From Candidatus Paralachnospira caecorum (GTDB lineage: Bacteria; Bacillota; Clostridia; Lachnospirales; Lachnospiraceae): DNA of 64,000 nt. The notes under the pieces are model-generated. The model was not told the DNA's origin. It made no database searches and saw only the letters and a program-made list of their open reading frames with translations. Location of the stretch: contig CAJFHG010000001.1 of NCBI GenBank assembly GCA_904379015.1, positions 1 through 64,000 of the forward strand, written 5' to 3'. Positions 52,229-61,259 of the stretch are shown here, piece after piece (positions within the stretch are counted from its first letter, which is position 1; the number at the start of each line of letters is the position of its first letter). The translations under genes were made by a program, and so were the position numbers.

Positions 52229-52762
52229 CTAAAATTCAATTCCTCTTCTGGCGCAGATTCCTCTGTCAAAGGGATGCTTGATCTTTTTGATCTCTGAAAC
52301 ATAATCGGCGAGAGATACCAGCTCCTGCGCCGGATCCCGGCCCGTCATGACCACCTCCAGATTTTCCGGTTTGTCCCGCAGAAAAGCGGTCAGCTTTTCC
52401 CGGTCCACCAGACCGTACCGGTAAGTGGCAATGATCTCATCCATCACCAGCAATGTATCGCCTTCCCCGGCTGCCTCCGATGCCAGAGACACAGCCCGGT
52501 CCAGAACTTCCTGATATACCTGGGCCGCCTCCTGTTTTTCTGCCTCTGTCATCTGAAAGAAAAATCCGAAGCTTTTTCTGCAGGGAACCATGGTGATCCC
52601 CGGTACTTCCTTCAGGATCGCAAGCTCGCCTGAATCCTCTGTTTTCAGGAAACGGGAAAATATGACCGAAAGCCCGGCCCCGGCGCTTCTCACCGCCTGT
52701 CCGATGGCAGCCGTCGTCTTTCCCTTTCCGTCGCCGCAGTAGATCTGTATCAGTCCCTTCAT
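52229..52762 (-). CDS. cobO: Corrinoid adenosyltransferase CobO/BtuR type
   Basis: 177 residues. P-loop [19 protein letters not shown], then [17 protein letters not shown] and [22 protein letters not shown]. It adds the 5'-deoxyadenosyl group from ATP to Co(I) corrinoids. Overlaps cbiP by four bases. Confidence 0.95.
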   Translation of the reverse strand: MKGLIQIYCGDGKGKTTAAIGQAVRSAGAGLSVIFSRFLKTEDSGELAILKEVPGITMVPCRKSFGFFFQMTEAEKQEAAQVYQEVLDRAVSLASEAAGEGDTLLVMDEIIATYRYGLVDREKLTAFLRDKPENLEVVMTGRDPAQELVSLADYVSEIKKIKHPFDRGICARRGIEF

Positions 52763-54261
52763 ATCTGAATCCCTTCCTCCAAAATCCGGTAGACTGCATC
52801 CATATCCATATTCCGGCGCACCGCGTCCGCCAGAATGTCATATTGCCGTTCTTTATAAGCTTCCATATCAAAGGCCCTCATCCGGGTGCTGTCAACGCCC
52901 TTTCTGTCACAGAGTCCTCTGATCACTGCTCCGGCCACTGCCTCTTCGTCGAAGATCCCGTGCACGTAGGTTCCGTAAACATTCCCGGCAAAGGCTCCGT
53001 CTTCCTTTTCTCCGTCCCGGAGTCTGTCAAGGCTTCTGCATCCTGTCTTCAGGGTACTCACCCCCATATGGATCTCATATCCTTTAAAACGGACTCCCGA
53101 AAGGGCGGACAGCGGACCAGACACCGTATAAAACTGTCCCTCTGTCTGCGTCCTCGTCTTCTGCTTTTCAAATACGGTATCCATAGGGAGCAGTCCCATT
53201 CCCCGGACAGTCCCTCCGGCCTCCACATGCTCCGGATCATCCAGCGTATCCCCAAGCATCTGATAACCGCCGCAGATCCCCATCACGACCGTGCCGGCAG
53301 CGGCCGCTTTCTTGACCGCCGCTTCCAGTCCGTTCTGGCGCATCCAGAGCAGATCCTCCATGGTATTTTTGGTTCCCGGCAGAAGGATCATATCCGGCGC
53401 GCCCAGTTTTCCGACGCGGTCCACATAGCGGAGACTGACGCCGTCCATGGCCTCAAAGGGACGGAAATCTGTAAAATTGGAGATTCTGGGAAGCCGGATG
53501 ACCGCGATATCAATCAGCCCTCCGGCGCCCTCCGCGTCAAACCGTTCTGTCAGGCTGTCCTCATCATCGATGTCCACATGCAGATACGGGATCACCCCCA
53601 CCGTGGGAATCCCGATCTTTTCCTCCATCATCCTGATCCCCGGATCCAGAATGCTTTTATCTCCCCGGAATTTATTGATAATGGTTCCTTTCACCATCCG
53701 CCGTTCTTCCTCTGTCAGGAGCATCACCGTCCCGTAAAGCTGCGCGAACACGCCGCCGCGGTCAATATCTCCCGCCAGCAGCACCGGAGCCTCCGCCAGC
53801 TTCGCCATTCCCATATTTACAATATCGTCCTGCTTCAGATTGATCTCTGCCGGACTTCCCGCGCCCTCCAGGACGATCACGTCATATTCTTCCTCCAGAG
53901 AACGGTATGCCTCCATAATATCGGGAATCAGTTCCCTTTTATACCGGAAATAATCCCTGGCGGACATATTGCCCCGCACTTCCCCGTTCACGATCACCTG
54001 GGAACCGGTGTCGTTGGTCGGCTTGAGCAGGATCGGATTCATCCTGACCGAGGGAGAGATCCCCGCGGCTTCCGCCTGCATCACCTGGGCCCGTCCCATC
54101 TCCAGCCCTTCTTCCGTGATGTAGGAATTCAGAGCCATATTCTGTGATTTAAAGGGAGCCGCTTTATATCCGTCCTGCTTAAACACCCGCAGAAGCCCGC
54201 CTGTCAGAAGGCTTTTGCCCGCGTTGGACATGGTCCCCTGTATCATAAGCGCTTTGGCCAT
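52759..54261 (-). CDS. cbiP: Cobyric acid synthase CbiP
   Basis: 500 residues from ATG 54261 (GGAGG eight bases upstream); the frame begins at 54276. N-terminal MinD-like ATPase domain ([33 protein letters not shown]) and C-terminal class I glutaminase-like domain with the Cys in GICGGYQML and the His in [10 protein letters not shown]. It amidates the b, d, e and g side chains of the corrin ring with glutamine nitrogen. Confidence 0.97.
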   Translation of the reverse strand: MAKALMIQGTMSNAGKSLLTGGLLRVFKQDGYKAAPFKSQNMALNSYITEEGLEMGRAQVMQAEAAGISPSVRMNPILLKPTNDTGSQVIVNGEVRGNMSARDYFRYKRELIPDIMEAYRSLEEEYDVIVLEGAGSPAEINLKQDDIVNMGMAKLAEAPVLLAGDIDRGGVFAQLYGTVMLLTEEERRMVKGTIINKFRGDKSILDPGIRMMEEKIGIPTVGVIPYLHVDIDDEDSLTERFDAEGAGGLIDIAVIRLPRISNFTDFRPFEAMDGVSLRYVDRVGKLGAPDMILLPGTKNTMEDLLWMRQNGLEAAVKKAAAAGTVVMGICGGYQMLGDTLDDPEHVEAGGTVRGMGLLPMDTVFEKQKTRTQTEGQFYTVSGPLSALSGVRFKGYEIHMGVSTLKTGCRSLDRLRDGEKEDGAFAGNVYGTYVHGIFDEEAVAGAVIRGLCDRKGVDSTRMRAFDMEAYKERQYDILADAVRRNMDMDAVYRILEEGIQI

Positions 54262-54291
54262 ACGCGTTTCCTCCATATCAATGTTCCAGAC

Positions 54292-55335
54292 TCATCCGGT
54301 CTGACAGATCCGGTCCATGGCCTGTATCAGCCGTTCATTTTCCCGGCGGGTCCGCACCGCGATCCTGTAGTACCCCGGTTCCAGTCCCACATAATTGCTG
54401 CAGTCCCGGATCAGGATCCCCTGACCGATCAGCCGCTCCTTCAGATCTATTATGTCCGACCTGAAAAAAAGATAATTGGCCTGTCCCGGATAAAGGGTGA
54501 GCGGATAACCGGACAGCTTCTCCGCCAGCCATTCCCGCTCCTGCTTCACATAAAGGACTGTTTTTCTTTCATACTCCTTTTCAAGCAGCGCCGCGCAGCC
54601 CGCCTCCTGGGCCGGCACTGACACACTCCAGGGCTGCCGCAGCCGGTTCATCAGATCCAGCAGCTCCGGATCCGCGCACATTCCGTACCCCAGCCTGAGC
54701 CCGGCCATGGCGTACAGCTTCGTGAAGGCCTTCAGAACAAACAGCCCGCCCCCGGAAAGCTCCGGGACCATCGTATAATCTTCTTTTTTGCCGGTGAAGT
54801 CCAGAAAACATTCATCCGTCACCAGAAGGATCCCGTTCCGGCGGCACCGTTCCAGGACCTCGTTCAGAAAATCCCGCTCCGTCAAAAGTCCCGTCGGATT
54901 ATTGGGATTGCACAGAAACACCATGTCTGTCTCCGGCGTCAGAAGACGCAGATACTCTTTTTCGGGAGCAAACCCCCGCTCCGGCTGAAGGCAGTCATAC
55001 ACGCAGCTGCATCCGAAGGCCTCCAGCGCCTGTCCGTATTCCGCGAAAGACGGCGCCATCAGAACGGCCCGCTTCGGCCTTCTGGCCGCGGCCAGAAGAA
55101 AAATCAGCTCCGCCGCGCCGTTGCCGCAGATGATCTGCCCGGCCGGCACGCCCTCCCGTTTCTCCAGGGCCGCTCTGAGCTTTCCGCAGTCCGGGTCAGG
55201 GTAATGGACAGAGGCGTCGATTCCCCTTTTCGCCGCCTCTTTTACCGCCTCCGGCATCCCGAGCGGATTCAGATTCGCGGAAAAATCCAGTATGGACTCA
55301 TACTGATAAATATTTCCTCCATGTATGTGCTTCAT
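54292..55335 (-). CDS. cobD: L-threonine-O-3-phosphate decarboxylase CobD (PLP)
   Basis: 347 residues, aminotransferase fold I. N-terminal HGGNIYQYESILDFSANLNPLG, the CNPNNPTGLL motif, and the PLP lysine in LKAFTKLYAMAGLRLGYG. It makes (R)-1-amino-2-propanol phosphate for the nucleotide loop. Its product is used by CbiB, whose gene lies directly upstream. Confidence 0.93.
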   Translation of the reverse strand: MKHIHGGNIYQYESILDFSANLNPLGMPEAVKEAAKRGIDASVHYPDPDCGKLRAALEKREGVPAGQIICGNGAAELIFLLAAARRPKRAVLMAPSFAEYGQALEAFGCSCVYDCLQPERGFAPEKEYLRLLTPETDMVFLCNPNNPTGLLTERDFLNEVLERCRRNGILLVTDECFLDFTGKKEDYTMVPELSGGGLFVLKAFTKLYAMAGLRLGYGMCADPELLDLMNRLRQPWSVSVPAQEAGCAALLEKEYERKTVLYVKQEREWLAEKLSGYPLTLYPGQANYLFFRSDIIDLKERLIGQGILIRDCSNYVGLEPGYYRIAVRTRRENERLIQAMDRICQTG

Positions 55336-55385
55336 TGTTTTTCTCCCTCATATGCCCCTTCCAAAGTCCCCTGCCGGGCCTGTGT

Positions 55386-56360
55386 CTAACGGAACACGAC
55401 CCAGTACAGCAGGAAGGACAGTCCCATAAAGATCACAAGGCCCAGTACCGCCGTCATATACATCAGCCGGTTTGCCCTGATGATGTCTTTCGGGACAATT
55501 TGTTTCCGGGCGTCTCCAATGGTCTGTTTTTTATGAAGAACGCCGAAATACCAGGCGTCTCCCGCCAGCTGCACATCCAGCGCGCCGGCGCAGACCGATT
55601 CCGTCTGGGCGGAATTGGGACTGGCATGGTTATGGCGGTCCCGCCAGAAGATCCGCCAGGCATTCTTCCCGTCCATCCTCAGAATAAAGGCGGAGAGGAT
55701 CATCAGAAACGCGGAAATCCTCGCCGGAATATAATTGCAGATGTCATCCAGCCATGCCGCTGCCCGGCCGAAATACTGATAAGTTTCATTTTTATAAGCC
55801 ACCATGGAATCCATGGTATTGACCGCCTTGTAAAAAAATCCCAGGACGGCGCCGCCGAAGGCCATAAACAGCATGGGCGCGATCACCCCGTCCGAGGTGT
55901 TCTCCGCCACCGTTTCCACAGCTGCTTTCGTCACGCCCTCTCCGTCCAGCCGGTCCGTATCTCTGCCCACGATCCGGCCCACAGCCTTTCTTGCCCGCTC
56001 CAGGTCTCCCTTCTCAAGGGGGGCATAGACCCGCATACTCTCCGTCTTCAGGGATTTTGCCGCGATCAGCTGATAGCACATGACACTCTCCGCCGCAAGC
56101 CTCACATAAGGATGCAGAAGCCCGGCCAGCCACAGGATCAGAAACGGAATCCCGGTGGACAAAACCAGCACCAGCAGCACCAGCAAAACGCCGCCCGCCG
56201 TCTCTCCCCTCTTCGTCTTCGGCAGCCATCCTCTGATCTTCCTTTCCAGAAAAGCAATCAGGCTTCCGATCAGCCGGACAGGATGAGGAATCCCGGGAGG
56301 ATCTCCAAACAGCGCATCCAGCACAAACCCGATTCCCAGCGCAAATACAAAATATTTCAT
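55386..56360 (-). CDS. cbiB: Adenosylcobinamide-phosphate synthase CbiB
   Basis: 324 residues, multi-pass membrane enzyme. LDALFGDPPGIPHPVRLIGSLI at the start, then AVETVAENTSDGVIAPMLF and MVAYKNETYQYFGRAAAWLDDI, the conserved loops of the family. It attaches aminopropanol phosphate to adenosylcobyric acid. One base separates it from cobC. Confidence 0.96.
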   Translation of the reverse strand: MKYFVFALGIGFVLDALFGDPPGIPHPVRLIGSLIAFLERKIRGWLPKTKRGETAGGVLLVLLVLVLSTGIPFLILWLAGLLHPYVRLAAESVMCYQLIAAKSLKTESMRVYAPLEKGDLERARKAVGRIVGRDTDRLDGEGVTKAAVETVAENTSDGVIAPMLFMAFGGAVLGFFYKAVNTMDSMVAYKNETYQYFGRAAAWLDDICNYIPARISAFLMILSAFILRMDGKNAWRIFWRDRHNHASPNSAQTESVCAGALDVQLAGDAWYFGVLHKKQTIGDARKQIVPKDIIRANRLMYMTAVLGLVIFMGLSFLLYWVVFR

Positions 56361-56361
56361 T

Positions 56362-56976
56362 TTAAGGAATACTCCTGATATCTGTCAGTTTTCTGCAGCC
56401 ACTCTGCCAGGCAGCCAGATCCAGCTCTGCTGCGAAGCCGCACCCGTTTTTTACCTGCCATGCATAAAATCCATTCTGAGGGAACGCAAAACGTTCCATG
56501 ACCGCCATGACAGTTCCCCCGTGTACCACAAAAGCCGCCGTCTTCTTCCCCGCGGACAGCTCCTCCACTGCCCGGGAAAACGTTTCCGCGGACCGGTTTA
56601 CAAAGTTCTCATGACTTTCTCCTCCGGGGAACGGCAGCGTTCCTCCGCTGTCCACCCATCTCTGGTAAGAAGGATTTCCCGACAGCTCACGGTAATTTTT
56701 ATATTCAAATTCACCAAAATCGCACTCATTGAAACCGGCCCTTACACAGACCGGCAGATCAGGAAACAGCACCGCCGCTGTTTCCCGTGTCCGTTTCAGG
56801 GCGCTCGTATAGACCGTCTCCGGCCTGGGAAGCGCATCCTTTCCAGACAGAAAACGCTGTCTGATCGCTTCCAGCGCCGTTCTTCCCTCCGGACACAGAC
56901 CTTCGTCCGTCTTCCCGATGTACCGTCCGGATAAATTTCCGGCCGCTTTCCCGTGCCGGATCAAATAGATCAGCAT
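56362..56976 (-). CDS. cobC: Alpha-ribazole phosphatase-like histidine phosphatase CobC
   Basis: 204 residues. Phosphohistidine motif LIRHGKAAGNLSGRYIGKTDEGL, SALKRTRETAAVLFP, FNECDFGEFEYKNYREL and the second His in FVVHGGTVMAVM. The GRYIGKTDEGL stretch and operon position suit CobC, which removes phosphate from alpha-ribazole 5'-phosphate. Confidence 0.88.
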   Translation of the reverse strand: MLIYLIRHGKAAGNLSGRYIGKTDEGLCPEGRTALEAIRQRFLSGKDALPRPETVYTSALKRTRETAAVLFPDLPVCVRAGFNECDFGEFEYKNYRELSGNPSYQRWVDSGGTLPFPGGESHENFVNRSAETFSRAVEELSAGKKTAAFVVHGGTVMAVMERFAFPQNGFYAWQVKNGCGFAAELDLAAWQSGCRKLTDIRSIP

Positions 56977-56989
56977 CTGTCCTGTCCCT

Positions 56990-57334
56990 TTATCCCTTTA
57001 TTTTCACAGAAATTCCGGCCATGACCCGGTACACCGCGCTTGCCTTCCCGGCAATGGTACACAGGATCCGCCCGGCCGTTTCCCGGTATTCTCTTTCAAA
57101 TGCATCTGCCGGCACAATGCCGCAGCCGATCTCAGCGGCAACCGCCACCGGTTCGGACTCCGCAGACAGAAGCTCCAGGATGCGCTCCTCTGTCTCTTTT
57201 CTGGAAAGTCCCTTCTCGAGATCCTCCCGGATCCTGAGATGGATGTCATCCACAACTGTCCCGCCGCATGCCGCGGCCAGCGCTTCTGCCGCTTCTGTTT
57301 TTCCCTGACAGACGCCTCCGATCACCAGTATCAT
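56990..57334 (-). CDS. Short CobU-like protein
   Basis: 114 residues against about 180 for CobU. A P-loop GGVCQGKTEAAE at the start and a C-terminus that follows the CobU pattern (AEIGCGIVPADAFEREYRETAGRILCTIA, then VYRVMAGISVKIKG), but the middle segment with the GMP-accepting His region is missing. A complete CobU is encoded two genes upstream (58104). It could be a kinase-only relic or a specialised paralogue. 17 bases after cobS. Confidence 0.75.
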   Translation of the reverse strand: MILVIGGVCQGKTEAAEALAAACGGTVVDDIHLRIREDLEKGLSRKETEERILELLSAESEPVAVAAEIGCGIVPADAFEREYRETAGRILCTIAGKASAVYRVMAGISVKIKG

Positions 57335-57351
57335 TCCGCCACCTCATCATT

Positions 57352-58107
57352 CTACCACAAAACTTCTGCTATGACCACCGCTATTCCCATAAACAGCTCA
57401 CAAATCTGCACGAACCATCCCGCCAGGTCTCCTGTGATCCCTCCGAACTCCCGGTAAGATTTCACACGGTAATAGACAAAGGCGAGCAGGCCCGCCGCCG
57501 CCGCGAAGGCTCCTGTCCTCGGACTCAGTATGATCATGACGGCTGCCGCCGCCGCCAGATAAAGAGCCAGAACAGCGCGTGTCACATATTTTTCCGCGCT
57601 GCCGGAAAAGACAGCGAGCAGACCGCTTCCCCTGGCATTCCGGAAGGTGACTGCCGCCATGCCGGAAAGCGCCCTGGAATATACGAAGGATACGGCCATC
57701 ACGGCCATCGCCCTTCCTGAAATCCCGCTCCACATTCCCAGACAGGCCACCAGATACATTCCCGTGTAGATGACGGCAAAGGCTCCGGTATGGGAATCCT
57801 TGAGTATTTCAAGCTTCCTCTCCCGTGGCTGGCAGGAGGCCAGCGCGTCCCCCGTATCGATCAGCCCGTCCATATGAATGCCGCCCGTCACCACAAGGGG
57901 AATCAGCGTCAGCACCGCCGAGCGCATCAGATCAGGCAGAGCCAGATGAGCGGCCAGAATCCCGAACCCGCAGATCAGCAGCCCGATGGGAACCCCCACC
58001 AGAGGAAAAAAGCACATGACGTATTTCATCTTTTCCTCTGACCAGTCCGGGCCGGGCACCGGTATTTTGGAATACATGGAAAATGCCAGCAAAAACGAAT
58101 TGATCAT
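57352..58107 (-). CDS. cobS: Adenosylcobinamide-GDP ribazoletransferase CobS
   Basis: 251 residues, inner-membrane. Motifs FSMYSKIPVP, FPLVGVPIGLL, VTGGIHMDGLIDTGDAL (metal-binding Asp residues) and KLEILKDSHTGAFAV. It joins alpha-ribazole to adenosylcobinamide-GDP to form the complete cofactor. Overlaps cobU by four bases. Confidence 0.96.
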   Translation of the reverse strand: MINSFLLAFSMYSKIPVPGPDWSEEKMKYVMCFFPLVGVPIGLLICGFGILAAHLALPDLMRSAVLTLIPLVVTGGIHMDGLIDTGDALASCQPRERKLEILKDSHTGAFAVIYTGMYLVACLGMWSGISGRAMAVMAVSFVYSRALSGMAAVTFRNARGSGLLAVFSGSAEKYVTRAVLALYLAAAAAVMIILSPRTGAFAAAAGLLAFVYYRVKSYREFGGITGDLAGWFVQICELFMGIAVVIAEVLW

Positions 58108-58655
58108 ATCAGTTCTCCTTTATGACAGACAGGAATGGTATAGACCACCTCCGCGAATGTATCGCAGAGCGCGGCCATCTGTCTGTTGATCTGCCCCAGA
58201 ACACGGATATAATCCTCCACGCTCCTGTCGTAAAAAATTCCGTCCGAAAAAACTTCGTTGGTGACGACCACCAGATGGGCGGACTGCGCCCTCAGACGAC
58301 GGATGCCTTCGATGATCTCTCCCGCACAGTCCGGCCCCGCGCCCTCTTCTCTGTAATATTCGTTGGCCGCCAGATTGGACATGCATTCCAGAAGAACAGC
58401 CGGCTTCCTTCCGTTCCTTTCCGGAATTTCCAGATCCTTCAGGCCCGTATAGCATTCCAGCGTCTGAAACCCCTTATCCCGGCGCATGGCCCTGTGTCGG
58501 GCGATCCTCCGGTGACTTTCTTCGTCATACGGGAACATGGTCGCAATGTAAAACCGCTCCCGGTTCCCGCCCGTCTGCTCATCCAGCCTCAGCAGATAAT
58601 TTTCGCTGAACTCCGATTTTCCGCTCCCGCTCCCTCCGGTCACCACCGTAAACAT
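58104..58655 (-). CDS. cobU: Adenosylcobinamide kinase/guanylyltransferase CobU
   Basis: 183 residues. P-loop VTGGSGSGKSEFSENYL, the guanylyl-accepting His in RIARHRAMRRDKGF, VLLECMSNLAANE and VVVTNEVFSDGIFYD. It phosphorylates and then guanylylates cobinamide. The typical NEVGxGIVP is NEVFSDGIFY here. Confidence 0.93.
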   Translation of the reverse strand: MFTVVTGGSGSGKSEFSENYLLRLDEQTGGNRERFYIATMFPYDEESHRRIARHRAMRRDKGFQTLECYTGLKDLEIPERNGRKPAVLLECMSNLAANEYYREEGAGPDCAGEIIEGIRRLRAQSAHLVVVTNEVFSDGIFYDRSVEDYIRVLGQINRQMAALCDTFAEVVYTIPVCHKGELI

Positions 58656-58688
58656 CTTGTTCCTGCCTTTCCCGCAGCTTGTCAGGCC

Positions 58689-59819
58689 TCACAGAGGCTT
58701 ATACTGCTCCACATGGATATCGTCAAAGGTTGCCATGGTGTGATATACGGCCAGCCCCATATCCAGGACCGAAAGCGCCGCCACCGCGCCGGTTCCTTCC
58801 CCCAGGCACATATCACAGCAGAGCATGGGCCTCAGTCCCAGCCGCTCCAGCAAAAGTCCGCCGGCCGGCTCCTTTGAAACATGGGAAGCCACCATAAAAT
58901 CCCTCGCGGCCGGAAGAAGCCGCTGCGCCAGAAGCGCCGCCACACTGGAAATAAATCCGTCGATCAGCACCGGGATCCGGTACACGGCGCCGCCGAGAAA
59001 CACGCCGGTCAGCCCCGCGATATCGTATCCGCCCACCTTGGACAGAACGTCCAGCGGATCTTCCGGATCCGGCTTCCACCGTTCCAGAGCCTCTCCGATC
59101 ACGCGGATCTTCCGCTCCAGGCCCTCATCTGAAAGACCCGCCCCCTTTCCGGTCATCCGGTTCACCGGCTCCCCGAGCAGAGCCGCCGCCACAGCGCTGC
59201 TGGTGGTGGTATTTCCGATTCCCATTTCTCCTGTCGCCAGGACTGTATAACCCTGTTTCTGCAGACGGCCGGCGATTTCCATCCCTATGAGAATGCCCTG
59301 AAGCGCCTCCTGCCTCGTCATGGCAGGCTCCTTCGCGAAATTCCGGGTCCCTCTTCTGATTTTCCGCTTCAGCATGGTCCTGGGCTTCAGCTCCTCATTC
59401 TCCTCCGGAATGCCGGATACAGTGTCTCCCTCCGTCACCATTCCGATATCCACCGGAAACACATCTACAGACTCCGCCTGGGCCATCACCGTCACAGTGG
59501 AACTGCCCTCCGCCATATTCTGGGCCACGATCGCCGTGACCTCGCTGCCGCTCTGGGTCACGCCTTCTTCGATCACCCCGTTGTCGGCGCACATGGCGAC
59601 CAGCGCCCGCTTGTCCAGAGAAACCCGGCTGTCCCCGAGAATCCCCGCGATCCTGATCACATTTGTTTCCAGAAGCCCCAGGCTTTTTAACGGTTTGGCG
59701 ATCTGATCCCACCGTATTCCCGTTCTGTCCATGGCCTCTCTGTCCAGAGGCCCGACGCAGTCAAGTCGCTCCTTCAGCCGCGCCTCAAGAAGCTCCTCCA
59801 TGTTCTTCGTACCGTCCAT
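58689..59819 (-). CDS. cobT: Nicotinate-nucleotide-dimethylbenzimidazole phosphoribosyltransferase CobT
   Basis: 376 residues from ATG 59819 (GAGGTGG four bases upstream); the frame begins at 59843. Family signature GEMGIGNTTTSSAVAAALLG, AMCADNGVIEEGVTQSG and the catalytic-Glu region MLCCDMCLGEGTGAVAAL. It activates the lower-ligand base. The base used is unknown, as no bza or bluB gene is in the window. Confidence 0.96.
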   Translation of the reverse strand: MDGTKNMEELLEARLKERLDCVGPLDREAMDRTGIRWDQIAKPLKSLGLLETNVIRIAGILGDSRVSLDKRALVAMCADNGVIEEGVTQSGSEVTAIVAQNMAEGSSTVTVMAQAESVDVFPVDIGMVTEGDTVSGIPEENEELKPRTMLKRKIRRGTRNFAKEPAMTRQEALQGILIGMEIAGRLQKQGYTVLATGEMGIGNTTTSSAVAAALLGEPVNRMTGKGAGLSDEGLERKIRVIGEALERWKPDPEDPLDVLSKVGGYDIAGLTGVFLGGAVYRIPVLIDGFISSVAALLAQRLLPAARDFMVASHVSKEPAGGLLLERLGLRPMLCCDMCLGEGTGAVAALSVLDMGLAVYHTMATFDDIHVEQYKPL

Positions 59820-59888
59820 TTTTCCACCTCTTCTGCACTGCACTGTTCACAAACCTTTTTTCCGGCATTCTGCACCCCGGTCCCGCTG

Positions 59889-61259
59889 TCACGGGCGCAC
59901 GCTTCTGCATCTGTCCAGAAAATTTCTGACACAATCCGGATTGCCGTAATAATAAAAATGGGGAAATCCGGCTAGCAGATTTCCTCTGCTCACCATACAG
60001 GGCCACTTCCTTTTTCCGGAAGGCTTTTTCGCCTGAAAAGATGTCCCGTTTTCTGTACAGTCCCAATAATGAAACTCATGAGCCGGAAATGCGTCCCCTG
60101 CTTTTCCGATCACCGTATCTTCCTCCGCTGTCAGCGTCACATAGCCGAACCGCCTCAGCTTTTCCGTCCTGAATCCGTGTCCCTCCAGAACGCCGGCCTG
60201 AGGCCAGGATTTGCCGTGTTCATCCTCCAGTGTTTCCTGAAGGTACAGGAACCCCCCGCATTCCGCCAGACAGGGAAGTCCCTCTTCTATGGCCCGGCGG
60301 ATACTGCTTCTCATACTTTCGTTTTCTGAAAGCTCCGCCGCGTAAAGCTCCGGATACCCTCCGCCCAGGATCAGTCCTGAAACGGAATCCGGCAGCCGAC
60401 GGTCATGTATGGGACTGAAAAACACCAGCTTCGCGCCGAACTCCTCCAGAAGCTTCAGATTGTCCCGATAGTAAAAATTGAAGGCTTCGTCCCGGGCCAC
60501 GGCGACGCGGACTTCCGTTTTCCTTTCTTCCGCCAAAAACGGCGGCCTCTCTGCCTCAAGCGCAGGCGCCTCCTTTGCCAGCTCCAGCAGCCCGTCCATG
60601 TCCACCGTCTCAGACAGGATGCCCGCCAGATCAGAAAGCTTTTCCTGAAGAGCCCGGATCTCCTCCGGCTGTTTCAGTCCCAGATGCCTGCTTTCCAGAA
60701 AGGGTTCCCGGAGCCTTGGAACATATCCAAAGACCCGCACCGGAACGGATGCCTCAATTTCCTTTTTCAGTCCCGCGTACAGCATGGGAGACAGCTGGTT
60801 CAGGATCACTCCCCGGATCTGTTTTTTCTTTTCATATTCTACAAAGCCTCTGACCAGGGCAGCGGCTGACAGGCTCATGCCCCGGCAGTTCACGATCAGC
60901 ACCGCCGGCGTATCTGTACAGGCCGCCACTTCGCTGGTGCTGGCGCGGGCAGATATGCCTCCCAGACCGTCATAATAGCCCATGACGCCTTCGATCACCG
61001 ACAGATCCGCGTTTTCCGCGTTCCGGTACAGAAGCCACCGCAGCGTTTCTCTGTCTGTAAAAAAACTGTCCAGATTTCCGGACTCAATTCCCAGAACACT
61101 TCTGTGGAACATGGGATCGATATAATCCGGCCCGCATTTGAAGGAAGCAAGGCGAAGCCCCCGCTGTTTCCACGCTTCCAGAAGCCCGCAGGTGATCATG
61201 GTCTTTCCGCTTCCGCTGGACGCCGCCGCCAGCAGAATCCTCGGTGTGCCTTCCATCAT
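59889..61259 (-). CDS. cbiA: Cobyrinate a,c-diamide synthase CbiA
   Basis: 456 residues. N-terminal ATPase domain (ILLAAASSGSGKTMITCGLL, FKCGPDYIDPMFH, EGVMGYYDGLGG) and C-terminal glutaminase-like domain with the Cys in LAECGGFLYL and GGGYPELYA before it. It amidates the a and c side chains. Overlaps the CbiJ-E-T gene by four bases. Confidence 0.97.
   Translation of the reverse strand: MMEGTPRILLAAASSGSGKTMITCGLLEAWKQRGLRLASFKCGPDYIDPMFHRSVLGIESGNLDSFFTDRETLRWLLYRNAENADLSVIEGVMGYYDGLGGISARASTSEVAACTDTPAVLIVNCRGMSLSAAALVRGFVEYEKKKQIRGVILNQLSPMLYAGLKKEIEASVPVRVFGYVPRLREPFLESRHLGLKQPEEIRALQEKLSDLAGILSETVDMDGLLELAKEAPALEAERPPFLAEERKTEVRVAVARDEAFNFYYRDNLKLLEEFGAKLVFFSPIHDRRLPDSVSGLILGGGYPELYAAELSENESMRSSIRRAIEEGLPCLAECGGFLYLQETLEDEHGKSWPQAGVLEGHGFRTEKLRRFGYVTLTAEEDTVIGKAGDAFPAHEFHYWDCTENGTSFQAKKPSGKRKWPCMVSRGNLLAGFPHFYYYGNPDCVRNFLDRCRSVRP

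Noticed and set aside
52843..54147. 434-residue plus-strand frame over cbiP
   Set aside because: Antisense shadow of a well-recognised enzyme.
55335..56378. 347-residue plus-strand frame over cbiB
   Set aside because: Antisense shadow; high His/Arg/Pro content and no ribosome-binding site.
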